This document shows positions 1 through 7,887 of a DNA stretch of 64,000 nucleotides, piece by piece (position 1 is the first letter of the stretch; each line of letters begins with the position of its first letter). The notes beneath the pieces are model-generated. The model was not told the DNA's origin. It worked only from the letters and a program-made list of their open reading frames with translations, and did no database searches. The stretch comes from JAGXRK01 sp963804005 (lineage in GTDB: Bacteria > Bacteroidota > Ignavibacteria > Ignavibacteriales > Ignavibacteriaceae): contig CAWDOP010000010.1 in assembly GCA_963804005.1 (NCBI GenBank), positions 62,001 to 126,000 of the forward strand, given 5' to 3'. The position numbers and the translations under genes are program-made.

Positions 1-17
1 GGGGTTAAGCGAACTAT

Positions 18-206
18 CTATCCAACACTAAGTGTTATCATTGCTCTTCTTGTATGAGATATGGCTGCGGGACCTAACTTAATTTCTTGCTTGGGGAGAT
101 GAATTTCTATTTCTGATTCTTGTTTTATAAAATCGAGGTTTAGTTGATTTGGATTCTGTTCTGTTGCTTTTCTTGATAGCTTCCGTTTATTCCGTGATGA
201 CTGCAT
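18..206 (-). CDS. possible small hypothetical protein (62 aa)
   Basis: A 62-residue open frame with a basic N-terminus (QSSRNKRKLSRK) and a mixed charged middle. I recognise no family, signal peptide or membrane segment. No Shine-Dalgarno sequence lies before the ATG; the purine-rich stretch just upstream (221-228) is on the other strand. Its composition is protein-like rather than random, so it could be a small gene or the end of a decayed one, but it could equally be chance. It lies alone at the window edge and is separated from the next minus-strand gene by a broken plus-strand gene. Confidence 0.22.
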   Translation of the reverse strand: MQSSRNKRKLSRKATEQNPNQLNLDFIKQESEIEIHLPKQEIKLGPAAISHTRRAMITLSVG

Positions 207-232
207 TTATAAAAATTTATCCGGAGGTTAAA

Positions 233-250
233 ATGAAAATCGTTAATTAA
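233..250 (+). other. five-codon reading frame behind a strong Shine-Dalgarno
   Basis: CCGGAGG at 221-227 stands 5 bases before an ATG, but the frame closes after five codons (M K I V N stop). This may be the surviving start of a lost gene, a leader peptide, or coincidence. Nothing in the following 130 bases continues it in another frame. Confidence 0.2.
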
Positions 251-384
251 ATAATTCGTGTCGCAATCTAAAAAAATATTAATATAAAGCGAAGGAAAAG
301 AAAATTTATTTTAAAAAATTTTTAACAATTAATATTTAAACAGGATTTTTGTGCCAATAAGCACTAAAAAATTTTATTTCTAAA

Positions 385-617
385 ATGAAAAGTTTCACAA
401 ATGAGATTTCGGGACATTATCTCGGTACAGAAATAGATGGGAATTGGTTGGAATGTTTTAAGGAAAATAAAATGTTTGTCCCGGCAATGGCATTTTGAGT
501 GTAGATAATGAAAAAATATATTTTCACAGAAAACTAACCGAAGAACCTTTTTCAATCGCTATTGAAGCTATTGCTAATTTTACCTCTCAAAAAGCAACTA
601 TGCTATTATCCACTTAA
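385..617 (+). pseudogene. small conserved-looking protein gene broken by one frameshift
   Basis: From ATG 385 one frame reads MKSFTNEISGHYLGTEIDG... up to NKMFVPAMAF and stops near 492. A second frame, entered around 476-486, continues GNGILSVDNEKIYFHRKL ... FSIAIEAIANFTSQKATMLL and ends at 617. Joined, they give a coherent polypeptide of about 77 residues alternating strand-forming and polar segments (HYLGTEIDGNW ... NKMF(V)xGNG...). A single missing base around GTCCCGGC would restore it. Neither half is long enough to stand out alone. The remainder looks truncated compared with a typical domain, so it may be a partial copy as well as frameshifted. I cannot name the family with certainty. 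Confidence 0.5.
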
Positions 618-678
618 CTAATAAACTTAAAAAGATTAAAAATATAACTCGTTAATAATTAAATGCTATTTTGATTCA

Positions 679-2385
679 TTATTCTTCTTTACCGACTAAA
701 TATCTTTTAATTTTTTGAGTTGTTGTCTTCTCAAACTCTTTATCTCTTATATAAAACTTTCTTATTTGCTTATAGCTTGTTAATTCGTTATTTGTCTGTT
801 TTATTGCTTCGGAAATTGTTTCTTCAATAAATTCGGGAGTTATTGCAATATTATTTTTTTCAGAATATTCAATAAATGCCTCGGCGTCAGTTACTATTTG
901 AACAGCAATAATTTCATCCTGCTTTTCGTCTTTTTCACCGTAAACAAGGCATTCCTGTATAAAAGGATTTCTGTTTAGAATATCTTCAACCTCTTCAGGA
1001 AAAATGTTCTTGCCGCTTTTGGAAATTATCACATTTTTCATTCTTCCGCTTATATGAAGAAATCCATCTGAATCAATATATCCAAGATCACCTGTTTTGA
1101 ACCAGCCGTTATCGAAAGCTTCTTCGGTAAGTCGTGGATTTTTATAATAACCAAGCATTACATTTTTACCTTTGGTATAGATTTCACCAATACCTTCGCC
1201 ATCCGGATTATTAATTCTTATCTCAACTCCCGGCAATGGAATTCCGGCGGCATTATCTTTAAAATTATCAAGCCGATTTAAGGCAAGAATTGGAGCTGTT
1301 TCTGTTAATCCATAACCCTGTATGAAAGTGAATCCGAATTCTCTTAATCCTTTTGCAACCATAGGATCAGGAGCAGCACCGCCGGCAATAAAAATTCTAA
1401 TTGATCCACCAAATTTTTCATGAAGCTCTTTAAATATTTTTTTCTTGGCATTTTTCCAACCAACCGCTTGTATAAAATCCGTAATCTTAAGCAATGGCGG
1501 AACTATTTTTGATTTTACTTTATCCTCTTTAACTCCTTTATGAATTTTTTTAAACATTTTATCATAAAGAAGTGGAACACCAAGTAGTATTGTTGCTTTG
1601 ACTTTCTGAAGATCTTCCACAACTGTCTTTAATGATCGCGCATAATGAACGGAACCACCTGTGAAAACTGGACAGAGAAATCCACAAGTACATTCATAAG
1701 TATGATGAATTGGCAGGACCGACAAGAAACGATCAGCACTATGCATTTTAATCATACTTGTCATCGCCATCAGATTAGCTGCAAGATTACGCTGGCTAAG
1801 CATAACACCCTTTGCTCTGCCAAGCGAACCGGATGTAAAAATTATTTCTGCAAGGTCATCAGGTTTAATATGCGGTAAAGTGTTTAAGGTTGAACTTTCG
1901 TTACTCATTAATTGCGTCATCGAAAGGAATCTGTTTTCTTCTTTCAGTAAATCCATGCTTATATATGTCTTAAGCTTTAATAAAGCCTGACCTTTTTCTT
2001 TTAGCATAGATTCGTAAGTTTCAGAAAAGACTATAGCAACTGAGTCAGATTCGTGAAGGACGTTGAGGATTTCGTTATGACTGAGATTTTTATCAATCGG
2101 AACGATAACATAGTTGAAGCACATTGCTGTAAGATAAGTTATACCCCACTGAACTCTGTTTTCACCAATAACGGCAATATGATCGCGCTCTTTTAAACCA
2201 AGTTTTGAAAGAGCTTTACCGAACCTAACTACATTTTCAAAAAGCTGGTTATAAGTAACTTTTTGAATCTGTGTTTCGTTTAAGTCTTCCAGAGCAATTT
2301 TATCTCCGTAAGTTTTTGCGGAAAGTATAAGCATTTCCTGAATAGAATTGATTGCAGGAATTTCAAATAACTTTAATTCTTTCAT
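679..2385 (-). CDS. AMP-forming long-chain acyl-CoA synthetase family protein
   Basis: 568 residues, an ANL-superfamily ligase that adenylates a carboxylic acid (probably a fatty acid) and transfers it to CoA. The phosphate-binding motif is at about 184-195 (TSGSLGRAKGVM; the usual second T and the P before KG are replaced by S and A). YGLTE, the GWFKTGDLG motif and the hinge region GRMKNVIISKSGKNIFP follow, and the catalytic C-terminal lysine sits in TTQKIKRYL. Length matches the family. AAGGGG before the ATG is a good ribosome site. It begins 23 bases after the stop of the upstream lipoprotein gene, so the two are probably co-transcribed. Substrate chain length cannot be read from sequence; an acyl-ACP ligase role is possible. 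Confidence 0.9.
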   Translation of the reverse strand: MKELKLFEIPAINSIQEMLILSAKTYGDKIALEDLNETQIQKVTYNQLFENVVRFGKALSKLGLKERDHIAVIGENRVQWGITYLTAMCFNYVIVPIDKNLSHNEILNVLHESDSVAIVFSETYESMLKEKGQALLKLKTYISMDLLKEENRFLSMTQLMSNESSTLNTLPHIKPDDLAEIIFTSGSLGRAKGVMLSQRNLAANLMAMTSMIKMHSADRFLSVLPIHHTYECTCGFLCPVFTGGSVHYARSLKTVVEDLQKVKATILLGVPLLYDKMFKKIHKGVKEDKVKSKIVPPLLKITDFIQAVGWKNAKKKIFKELHEKFGGSIRIFIAGGAAPDPMVAKGLREFGFTFIQGYGLTETAPILALNRLDNFKDNAAGIPLPGVEIRINNPDGEGIGEIYTKGKNVMLGYYKNPRLTEEAFDNGWFKTGDLGYIDSDGFLHISGRMKNVIISKSGKNIFPEEVEDILNRNPFIQECLVYGEKDEKQDEIIAVQIVTDAEAFIEYSEKNNIAITPEFIEETISEAIKQTNNELTSYKQIRKFYIRDKEFEKTTTQKIKRYLVGKEE

Positions 2386-2408
2386 CTCATATCCCCTTAT
2401 AATAAATG

Positions 2409-2990
2409 CTAAAAAACCTTTTGAATTGAAATAGCACCTCTTAAATCTCCTACCTGATAATTTTTTGCTTTATCATTTTTATAATTGCTGTTTATTAATT
2501 CGCTTACTTCCGGCATAATTTGCTCTTCCATTCCGTGGCAATTCAGGCAAGGTTGTTGAACAAGAATAGGTTTCATATATCTTAAATAATTTATATTCTT
2601 TTCTTCTACAACCTTAATATACTCAGAGAGAGAATCGAGTTTATCCTCGTTTTTGATTTGTTCAAAATATTTTAATCCTTCTGTTTCAAATTCATCAGGG
2701 ATATTTATTTCATTCCTGTATTTAAATGAAACTCTCTTAATATAAACCCCTTTTTCAACACCAAAATTATTTGTCATAACCTGCGCAGTATCGGAACAAA
2801 CATAGACAGCAGCGACGAAACCGTTATTCTTTATTTCGTTGAGCAGAATATTACGTAAACCCGACATAAATTCCTCGGCATTTTCACGCATTTCCAACTT
2901 TGTTGATTCGGGAATTTCAGTCTGCTTCTCGGATGAGCATCCGGCAATTAAAAAACATGATATCAATAAAACAAATAATAATTTTTCCAT
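2409..2990 (-). CDS. DUF3365-type haem-binding lipoprotein
   Basis: 193 residues with a lipoprotein signal ending at Cys18 (IAGC) and one c-type haem motif, CLNCH, at 148-152. The intervening region (FVAAVYVCSDTAQ..., then VSFKYRNEINIPDE) matches the Tll0287-like/DUF3365 domain, a periplasmic PAS-like fold that binds a c-type haem and is thought to act in redox or gas sensing. AGGAGGG stands before the ATG. It precedes the acyl-CoA synthetase gene on the same strand, but no functional link is evident. The domain call rests on the combination of motif, length and the YRN...N segment. Confidence 0.78.
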   Translation of the reverse strand: MEKLLFVLLISCFLIAGCSSEKQTEIPESTKLEMRENAEEFMSGLRNILLNEIKNNGFVAAVYVCSDTAQVMTNNFGVEKGVYIKRVSFKYRNEINIPDEFETEGLKYFEQIKNEDKLDSLSEYIKVVEEKNINYLRYMKPILVQQPCLNCHGMEEQIMPEVSELINSNYKNDKAKNYQVGDLRGAISIQKVF

Positions 2991-3068
2991 TTTATTGCCC
3001 TCCTGAAGTTAAAGTTACTTAATTCGTTAATCAGATTCCATTATAGTAAATTCTTTAAAACAATTTTA

Positions 3069-3076
3069 TAAGTTTG
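3069..3076 (+). promoter_or_regulatory. candidate -7 box TAAGTTTG
   Basis: Matches the TAnnTTTG -7 consensus known for the Bacteroidota primary sigma factor, 27 bases before the GTG start of the exporter gene. A matching -33 element is not clear. Confidence 0.4.
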
Positions 3077-3103
3077 TATATGATACTAGCAAAAATACAT
3101 TAA

Positions 3104-4408
3104 GTGGATACCGAATTTACTCAGCGAAAAATATTTTACTTTTGGTTACCTTTGGCGGCAACATGGTTTATGATGTCGATTGAAGGACCTTTTCTTTCTG
3201 CACTCATTGCCAGATTACCTGATCCCAAATTTAATCTTGCTGCTTATGGTGTAGCTTTTTCTTTTGCTTTGGTAATTGAAGCTCCAGTTATAATGATGTT
3301 AAGCGCGGCAACAACTTTAGTAAGAAACAGTCAGTCCTATTTTTCCCTAAGAAAATTTAATTGGCTTCTTATTGGATTATTAACCCTTTTAATGATAATC
3401 CTGATTATTCCGGCAATATTTTATTTTATAGCAGAAGATCTCGTTGGGTTGCCAAAAGAAGTATCTCATCTTACGCATTTTGCATTAATTTTTATGATTC
3501 CCTGGCCCGGAGCAATAGGGTTCAGAAGATTTTATCAGGGAATTCTCATCAGAAATAATTTAACAAGAAGAGTTGCCTACGGAACAACTATCCGGATCCT
3601 AACAATAGTACTTTCGGCATTGATTTTATTCTTCGCAACTAATTTACCCGGGGCTTTAGTTGGAGCGGCATCATTATCAATAGCTGTTATTTTTGAAGCT
3701 ATTGCAACAAGATTCATGGCGGCAAAAATCGTCAGACAAATTAGGGCTGGAGTACAACTTCATAGTTCTGAATATGATATAAATCAAAAACAAATTTTTA
3801 GTTTTTATTTACCGCTTGCATTAACATCATTACTTACACTTGGCGTGCAACCATTTGTAACATTTTTTATTGGACAGAGCAGACTATCCATTGAATCTCT
3901 TGCTATTATGCCGGTTGTGACTTCTTTTGTTTTTATTTTCAGAGGATTGGGATTGTCATTCCAGGAAGTTGTTGTTGCTTTACTCGGTGATCAGAGGAAA
4001 GGATACGATCAGCTTAAAATTTTTGCAATACGTTTAGCTTCTATTCTCGCAGGGGTACTTATTATTATTGCTTTTACTCCGCTTTCGGAATTTTGGTTTA
4101 AGGGCGTTTCTGGATTAACAGATTATCTTGCTGACCTTGCTTCAGAACCATTAATGATTATGTCGTTTTTCCCTGCTCTTACCGTGCTTATATGTTTTCA
4201 GAGAGGTGCATTAGTAAGTGTAAAAGATACAAAACCAATCACTTTGGGAACCGCAATTGAATTTGTCACTATTATTGTTGCACTATTTATAGCAATAAAA
4301 TATTTTTCCGCAATTGGTGCAATTGCGGCAACCATATCTTTTGTCTTGGGAAGAATTGCCGCAAATATTTATTTGATTCGACCTTTTATGAGAGCAATTA
4401 AACAATAG
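3104..4408 (+). CDS. multi-spanning ANKH/MATE-like membrane transporter
   Basis: 434 residues with about 12 hydrophobic segments and short charged loops. The overall pattern, including FWLPLAATWFMMSIEGPFLSALIARL at the start and the repeated second half beginning FSFYLPLALTSLLTLG, resembles the progressive-ankylosis (ANKH) branch of the MATE/MOP exporter superfamily. Such proteins export small anions or drugs. Start is GTG: an in-frame TAA lies immediately before it, so no longer form is possible; the first ATG is 19 codons in, inside the first membrane helix. It is transcribed divergently from the DUF3365 lipoprotein. Substrate unknown. Confidence 0.7.
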   Translation: MDTEFTQRKIFYFWLPLAATWFMMSIEGPFLSALIARLPDPKFNLAAYGVAFSFALVIEAPVIMMLSAATTLVRNSQSYFSLRKFNWLLIGLLTLLMIILIIPAIFYFIAEDLVGLPKEVSHLTHFALIFMIPWPGAIGFRRFYQGILIRNNLTRRVAYGTTIRILTIVLSALILFFATNLPGALVGAASLSIAVIFEAIATRFMAAKIVRQIRAGVQLHSSEYDINQKQIFSFYLPLALTSLLTLGVQPFVTFFIGQSRLSIESLAIMPVVTSFVFIFRGLGLSFQEVVVALLGDQRKGYDQLKIFAIRLASILAGVLIIIAFTPLSEFWFKGVSGLTDYLADLASEPLMIMSFFPALTVLICFQRGALVSVKDTKPITLGTAIEFVTIIVALFIAIKYFSAIGAIAATISFVLGRIAANIYLIRPFMRAIKQ

Positions 4409-4524
4409 TTTTTTTTCCTCTGCTTGGCTTCTGAATAGTGCCAAAAAACCAGACTTGATAATCATGCAGTTATTAAACAATATGTGGATGAACTGATTTT
4501 TATTTCTTTCGTTTAAAGGTTACA

Positions 4525-5073
4525 ATGAAATCAATAAAATTTATAAGTATAATTATTATTCCGCTTTTTGTGCTTGGCCTCTGGTCAATATTCAGTAAAA
4601 GCCAGGATGTTGATGCTTGTAGATTAAATCAATCTATACTTCAGGATTCCATAAAGAATAAAGGAAAAAATATGAATGATAAAATTGTTAAATCTGAAGA
4701 GGAATGGAAAAAAGAATTAACTCCTGATCAATATTATGTTCTCCGACAAAAAGGAACAGAGCGTCCATTCACCGGAAAATATTATGATCATAAGGAAAAG
4801 GGCGTTTACAAATGTGCTGCTTGCGGCAATATTTTATTTGAATCTGATACTAAGTTTGATTCCGATTGCGGCTGGCCAAGTTATTTTTCTCCCTTAGCTG
4901 AAGACAGAGTAATTTATAGAGAAGATAAAAGTCATGGAATGGTAAGAACTGAAGTAATGTGTGCAAAATGCGAAGGACATTTAGGTCATATTTTTGATGA
5001 CGGACCTGATCCAACCGGATTAAGATACTGCATAAACTCTGTATCGCTTAAGTTTGAAAAGAAGGAAGATTAG
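4525..5073 (+). CDS. msrB: peptide-methionine (R)-S-oxide reductase, exported
   Basis: 182 residues. Reduces methionine R-sulfoxide in oxidised proteins. Zinc cysteines are the pairs C97/C100 and C146/C149; the catalytic cysteine is C169 in RYCINS; CGWPSYF and GHLGHIFDDGP are family signatures. An N-terminal hydrophobic segment (5-22) with no lipobox precedes a 30-residue linker, so the enzyme is probably anchored in or exported across the inner membrane, where it would repair envelope proteins. AAAGG precedes the ATG. Its stop overlaps by four bases with the convergent membrane-protein gene. A plain cytosolic MsrB is about 40-50 residues shorter. Confidence 0.93.
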   Translation: MKSIKFISIIIIPLFVLGLWSIFSKSQDVDACRLNQSILQDSIKNKGKNMNDKIVKSEEEWKKELTPDQYYVLRQKGTERPFTGKYYDHKEKGVYKCAACGNILFESDTKFDSDCGWPSYFSPLAEDRVIYREDKSHGMVRTEVMCAKCEGHLGHIFDDGPDPTGLRYCINSVSLKFEKKED

Positions 5074-5390
5074 TCACTCTTTGTTCGGGTCAAAGAGTTT
5101 GCTTTTCTTTTGTAATAGCTGCTAATAAAGGGTATAAAGATCATAAGGAAAGAGCCTACACCAGTCCAATACAACCACTCAGGAAAGATTTGTCTATAAC
5201 TAAACCATAACGGAATTGCCAAAAGCAAAACCACTCCCATCCATACAATAAAAGCGGTCTTAATTATAAGTTTTCTCCTTAAGTTTGAACTGGCTTTTAA
5301 AATTGAAACATAAGTTACAACCACACCAAACAGCAAACTGGATATTAGTCCTATCGATCCGCCTAAAATGTCAACAGTTATGAACGTCAT
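5070..5390 (-). CDS. small three-helix membrane protein
   Basis: 106 residues with three predicted membrane spans (about 8-30, 45-65 and 72-90) and a basic tail (YYKRKANSLTRTKSD). No family recognised. It converges on msrB, overlapping its last four bases. The hydrophobic pattern and plausible basic-inside loops (KASSNLRRKLIIK) support a real gene; no ribosome site is obvious. Confidence 0.55.
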   Translation of the reverse strand: MTFITVDILGGSIGLISSLLFGVVVTYVSILKASSNLRRKLIIKTAFIVWMGVVLLLAIPLWFSYRQIFPEWLYWTGVGSFLMIFIPFISSYYKRKANSLTRTKSD

Positions 5391-5548
5391 TATTGTAAAT
5401 TGATTATTCTCTTTTTAAGTATTTATTGGGGCTTCCTGATTTTTTACGCAAAAATCGTTCCCAAAAATTTGCAAAAGGACTTTGAGCTTTTTGATAGATC
5501 TTTAGTCAAATAAGCAGTTATAATAAATGTTTTTTATTTGCTTGTATT

Positions 5549-5571
5549 AAGCTTTTAAAAAACAAAAGCTT
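5549..5571. other. inverted repeat, 8-bp perfect stem
   Basis: AAGCTTTT and AAAAGCTT around a 7-base loop, about 80 bases beyond the stop of the VOC gene. It could end transcription of that gene but has no clean T-run on the minus strand. The rest of 5391-5649 shows nothing recognisable. Confidence 0.3.
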
Positions 5572-5649
5572 ATTTTGAGATTGATTTTCAAATTGAGGCA
5601 AACAAATAAGAATTAGTAAATGAAATATTTCTTTGACAATGTTATTTAT

Positions 5650-6033
5650 TCAGTCATCTAGAACTTCACAAGCTTCCAGTAAATTTCCATCGGAATCATA
5701 AAATCTGAAAAACTTAATTCCTTCTGCTTCAATTAATGGTTCGGTCTTAACATCTTTTTTTGATAATTCAACGAATGCTTTTTCTGCATCACTAGTGCGG
5801 AAAACAGGATACGAATTCCTTTCACTTAATACTTTCACTTTTTCATTAGTTTGCCAGATTGTTAAGCTTGTTGGTGAACCGGTTTCAAATGCCACAAGTT
5901 TTGATTTATGATCTTCAAAAATCACTTCTAGTCCAATTTTTTCTTCATACCATTTTTTCGATAGAAGATAATTTGATACTCTGATAATTATTGTATCTAT
6001 GCCTTCAAAAACAGCACTATGCTTTTTACTCAT
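5650..6033 (-). CDS. VOC-superfamily (glyoxalase/dioxygenase fold) protein
   Basis: 127 residues with the paired beta-alpha-beta-beta-beta modules of the vicinal-oxygen-chelate fold: TIIIRVSNYLLSKKWYEEKIGLEV at the start and GIKFFRFYDSDGNLLEACEV at the end. Members include glyoxalases and bleomycin-resistance-like binding proteins. The C-terminal D-x-D-G-N-L-x-E metal site glutamate is present, but the first metal histidine position appears to be an arginine/isoleucine region (DTIIIRV), so metal chemistry is uncertain. Single gene with its own candidate promoter (6077-6084). Confidence 0.78.
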   Translation of the reverse strand: MSKKHSAVFEGIDTIIIRVSNYLLSKKWYEEKIGLEVIFEDHKSKLVAFETGSPTSLTIWQTNEKVKVLSERNSYPVFRTSDAEKAFVELSKKDVKTEPLIEAEGIKFFRFYDSDGNLLEACEVLDD

Positions 6034-6076
6034 TTTATTCTCCTGATTTTATTTTTAATATTAATAAGTTTTAAAA

Positions 6077-6084
6077 CAAATTTA
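6077..6084 (-). promoter_or_regulatory. candidate -7 box TAAATTTG (minus strand)
   Basis: Read on the minus strand, TAAATTTG, 44 bases before the VOC gene start; fits the Bacteroidota TAnnTTTG pattern. Confidence 0.38.
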
Positions 6085-6172
6085 TTAAGCAACATTTAAT
6101 TAAATGATTAAAAGCTAAAATTAACTTTATTTGTTAAGTTTACCATCGTCAAGAATAATAAAAGGGAAATAG

Positions 6173-6835
6173 ATGAAAAAAGCATTCTTTACAATTATAG
6201 CCGTTTTCTCGTTTTTGTTAATTAGCTGCGATGAAGAAAGTATTATAAATGATGTAATGGACAGTAAAATTACGGCAAAAGAAAGACTTAACGAAGTTCT
6301 TCAAAAAGCGAGAACGGATTTTTCTGCTGATGCTCAACTATCTGCAATTTATGGGCGCGAAGTTGATCTAAACGGAGAAATTGATTTGCTTAACACGAAC
6401 TCATTAAATGCTTTTGTTTATGTTGTCCAATCAAAACAACTGAACAGTAATGAGTTTTATATTCCTGTCTTTGGTGGCAGTCCGGTAGAATCTCCAATTA
6501 ATTTTACTACTATGTTATCTTTTATAAAAGATTCAACAGCAAGCGAGAAAATGGGAGATGTTTTGGGAGTTTTGTCAACAATTTCAATTGATTCAAATGC
6601 CGTATATGGTGATAGTCCGTCTGCAATATCAATGGCGCTCATTAACGGGGGAAGTGTTTTTATGAGTCAAAATCCGGGTAGTAAAATTGATCTGTTTCTT
6701 GTACCAGGAAAGTCAATCGATACAGCATTAACAGTATCAAACACAGCGGATTGGATTGTTAATTTTTATTCCTCTGATAACTCCCTTGTACTTTGGTTAA
6801 GGGGAAATGAGGTTATTACTATTTCGGGAAATTAA
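6173..6835 (+). CDS. hypothetical lipoprotein
   Basis: 220 residues with a textbook lipoprotein signal ending at Cys19 (LLISCDEES). The mature part has no recognised domain; it is rich in Ser/Asn and in short hydrophobic strands (NAFVYVVQS, GGSVFMSQN, WIVNFYSSD, SLVLWLRGN), suggesting a beta-rich fold. AAAGGGA before the ATG supports the start. It stands alone between a minus-strand gene and the aminotransferase run. Confidence 0.72.
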   Translation: MKKAFFTIIAVFSFLLISCDEESIINDVMDSKITAKERLNEVLQKARTDFSADAQLSAIYGREVDLNGEIDLLNTNSLNAFVYVVQSKQLNSNEFYIPVFGGSPVESPINFTTMLSFIKDSTASEKMGDVLGVLSTISIDSNAVYGDSPSAISMALINGGSVFMSQNPGSKIDLFLVPGKSIDTALTVSNTADWIVNFYSSDNSLVLWLRGNEVITISGN

Positions 6836-6896
6836 AAATATTCATTGGAAATAAACGAGTAGTTAGTTTAAAAATCATTGTCGCATTAAAGAACCC

Positions 6897-6930
6897 ACCG
6901 CTTCTCTATAAGAGAAGGGGACGGGAGATG
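6897..6930. repeat. degenerate palindromic repeat
   Basis: CTTCTC/GAGAAG (6901-6906/6912-6917) with flanks CCACCG and GGGGACGGGAGATGAG. It looks like a decayed relative of the perfect palindrome at 25405-25455, with the same pattern of a CTTCTC or CTCTCC stem, a GGGG run and a GATGAG/GGTGAG edge. Confidence 0.4.
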
Positions 6931-7001
6931 AGTTAATTGAATGATAAATTTTAATAAAACAAAAAAGTGAACAATACTTAGATAAAAATAAAACCACATT
7001 T

Positions 7002-7844
7002 ATGATCGTCTATTTCAACAACAGATATTTGCCGATTGAAGAAGTGAAAATCTCACCTTATGATCGCGGCTTTCAATACGCCGACGGTATTTATGAAGCT
7101 TTACGATCCTACAATGGAAAATTATTCCGATTTGAATCTCATATAAAAAGATTAAGACATAGTCTGACTGAACTAAATATTCAGCTCAATGATTTAAATA
7201 TGTTTGAATCCATCTCATTACAACTTGCTGAAATGAATAATATTGTTCTTGATGATTTTTCTGTTTACATTCAAATTACACGTGGTGTTCAGTTTCCAAG
7301 AAAACACAGTTATAAAGGAAATCTTACTCCAACTGTTTTTGTCTCCGTGTCCCGATTAAATAACAATGAGGAACAACTCAACAAGGGTGTGAAAGTCATT
7401 CTTGAAAAAGATATTCGCTGGACAAGATGTGATATTAAATCTGTTTCCCTTCTTCCTTCGGTCATGGCTAATACAAGGGCAGTTAAATCAGGAGCGTATG
7501 AAGCGATTTTTCATCGTGATGACTTAATAACCGAAGGTTCTCATACAAACTTCTTTGCCATAAAAAATGGGATTCTTTATACAGCTCCCCTCTCAAACCT
7601 TATTCTTGAGGGAATAACAAGAGAAGTTGTTATTGAATTAAGTAAGAGGAACAATATTCCTACCGTTGAAGATCATATCAAAGTTAGCGAGTTAAAAACC
7701 TTTAATGAATTTTTTATAACTGGCACAATAACAGAAATAACTCCCATTATTCAGATAAATGATTGGGTTGTTGGAAAAGGTATTCCGGGAGAAACGACAA
7801 AACTTTTACAACGATTATTTAACAATTCTGTATATTCGAAATAG
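7002..7844 (+). CDS. class IV aminotransferase, D-amino-acid transaminase-like
   Basis: 280 residues, the normal length for fold-type IV PLP aminotransferases. YADGIYE (26-32), the PLP lysine candidate K147 (CDIKSVSLLPS), EGSHTNFFAI and LEGITREVVIEL are family signatures. The ADGIYE form favours a D-alanine/D-amino-acid transaminase over branched-chain aminotransferase or aminodeoxychorismate lyase. It interconverts D-Ala and D-Glu with their keto acids. There is no strong ribosome site. The downstream order polB, then a glutamate-racemase-like gene, gives a loose D-glutamate context. Exact substrate is inference. Confidence 0.82.
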   Translation: MIVYFNNRYLPIEEVKISPYDRGFQYADGIYEALRSYNGKLFRFESHIKRLRHSLTELNIQLNDLNMFESISLQLAEMNNIVLDDFSVYIQITRGVQFPRKHSYKGNLTPTVFVSVSRLNNNEEQLNKGVKVILEKDIRWTRCDIKSVSLLPSVMANTRAVKSGAYEAIFHRDDLITEGSHTNFFAIKNGILYTAPLSNLILEGITREVVIELSKRNNIPTVEDHIKVSELKTFNEFFITGTITEITPIIQINDWVVGKGIPGETTKLLQRLFNNSVYSK

Positions 7845-7887
7845 CAGGTAAATTGAACAGATTTTCATAGATTTATAAAACAATATT

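Noticed and set aside
364..555. Minus-strand frame rich in Phe, His and Cys
   Set aside because: It opposes the frameshifted plus-strand gene and its composition is that of an antisense shadow.
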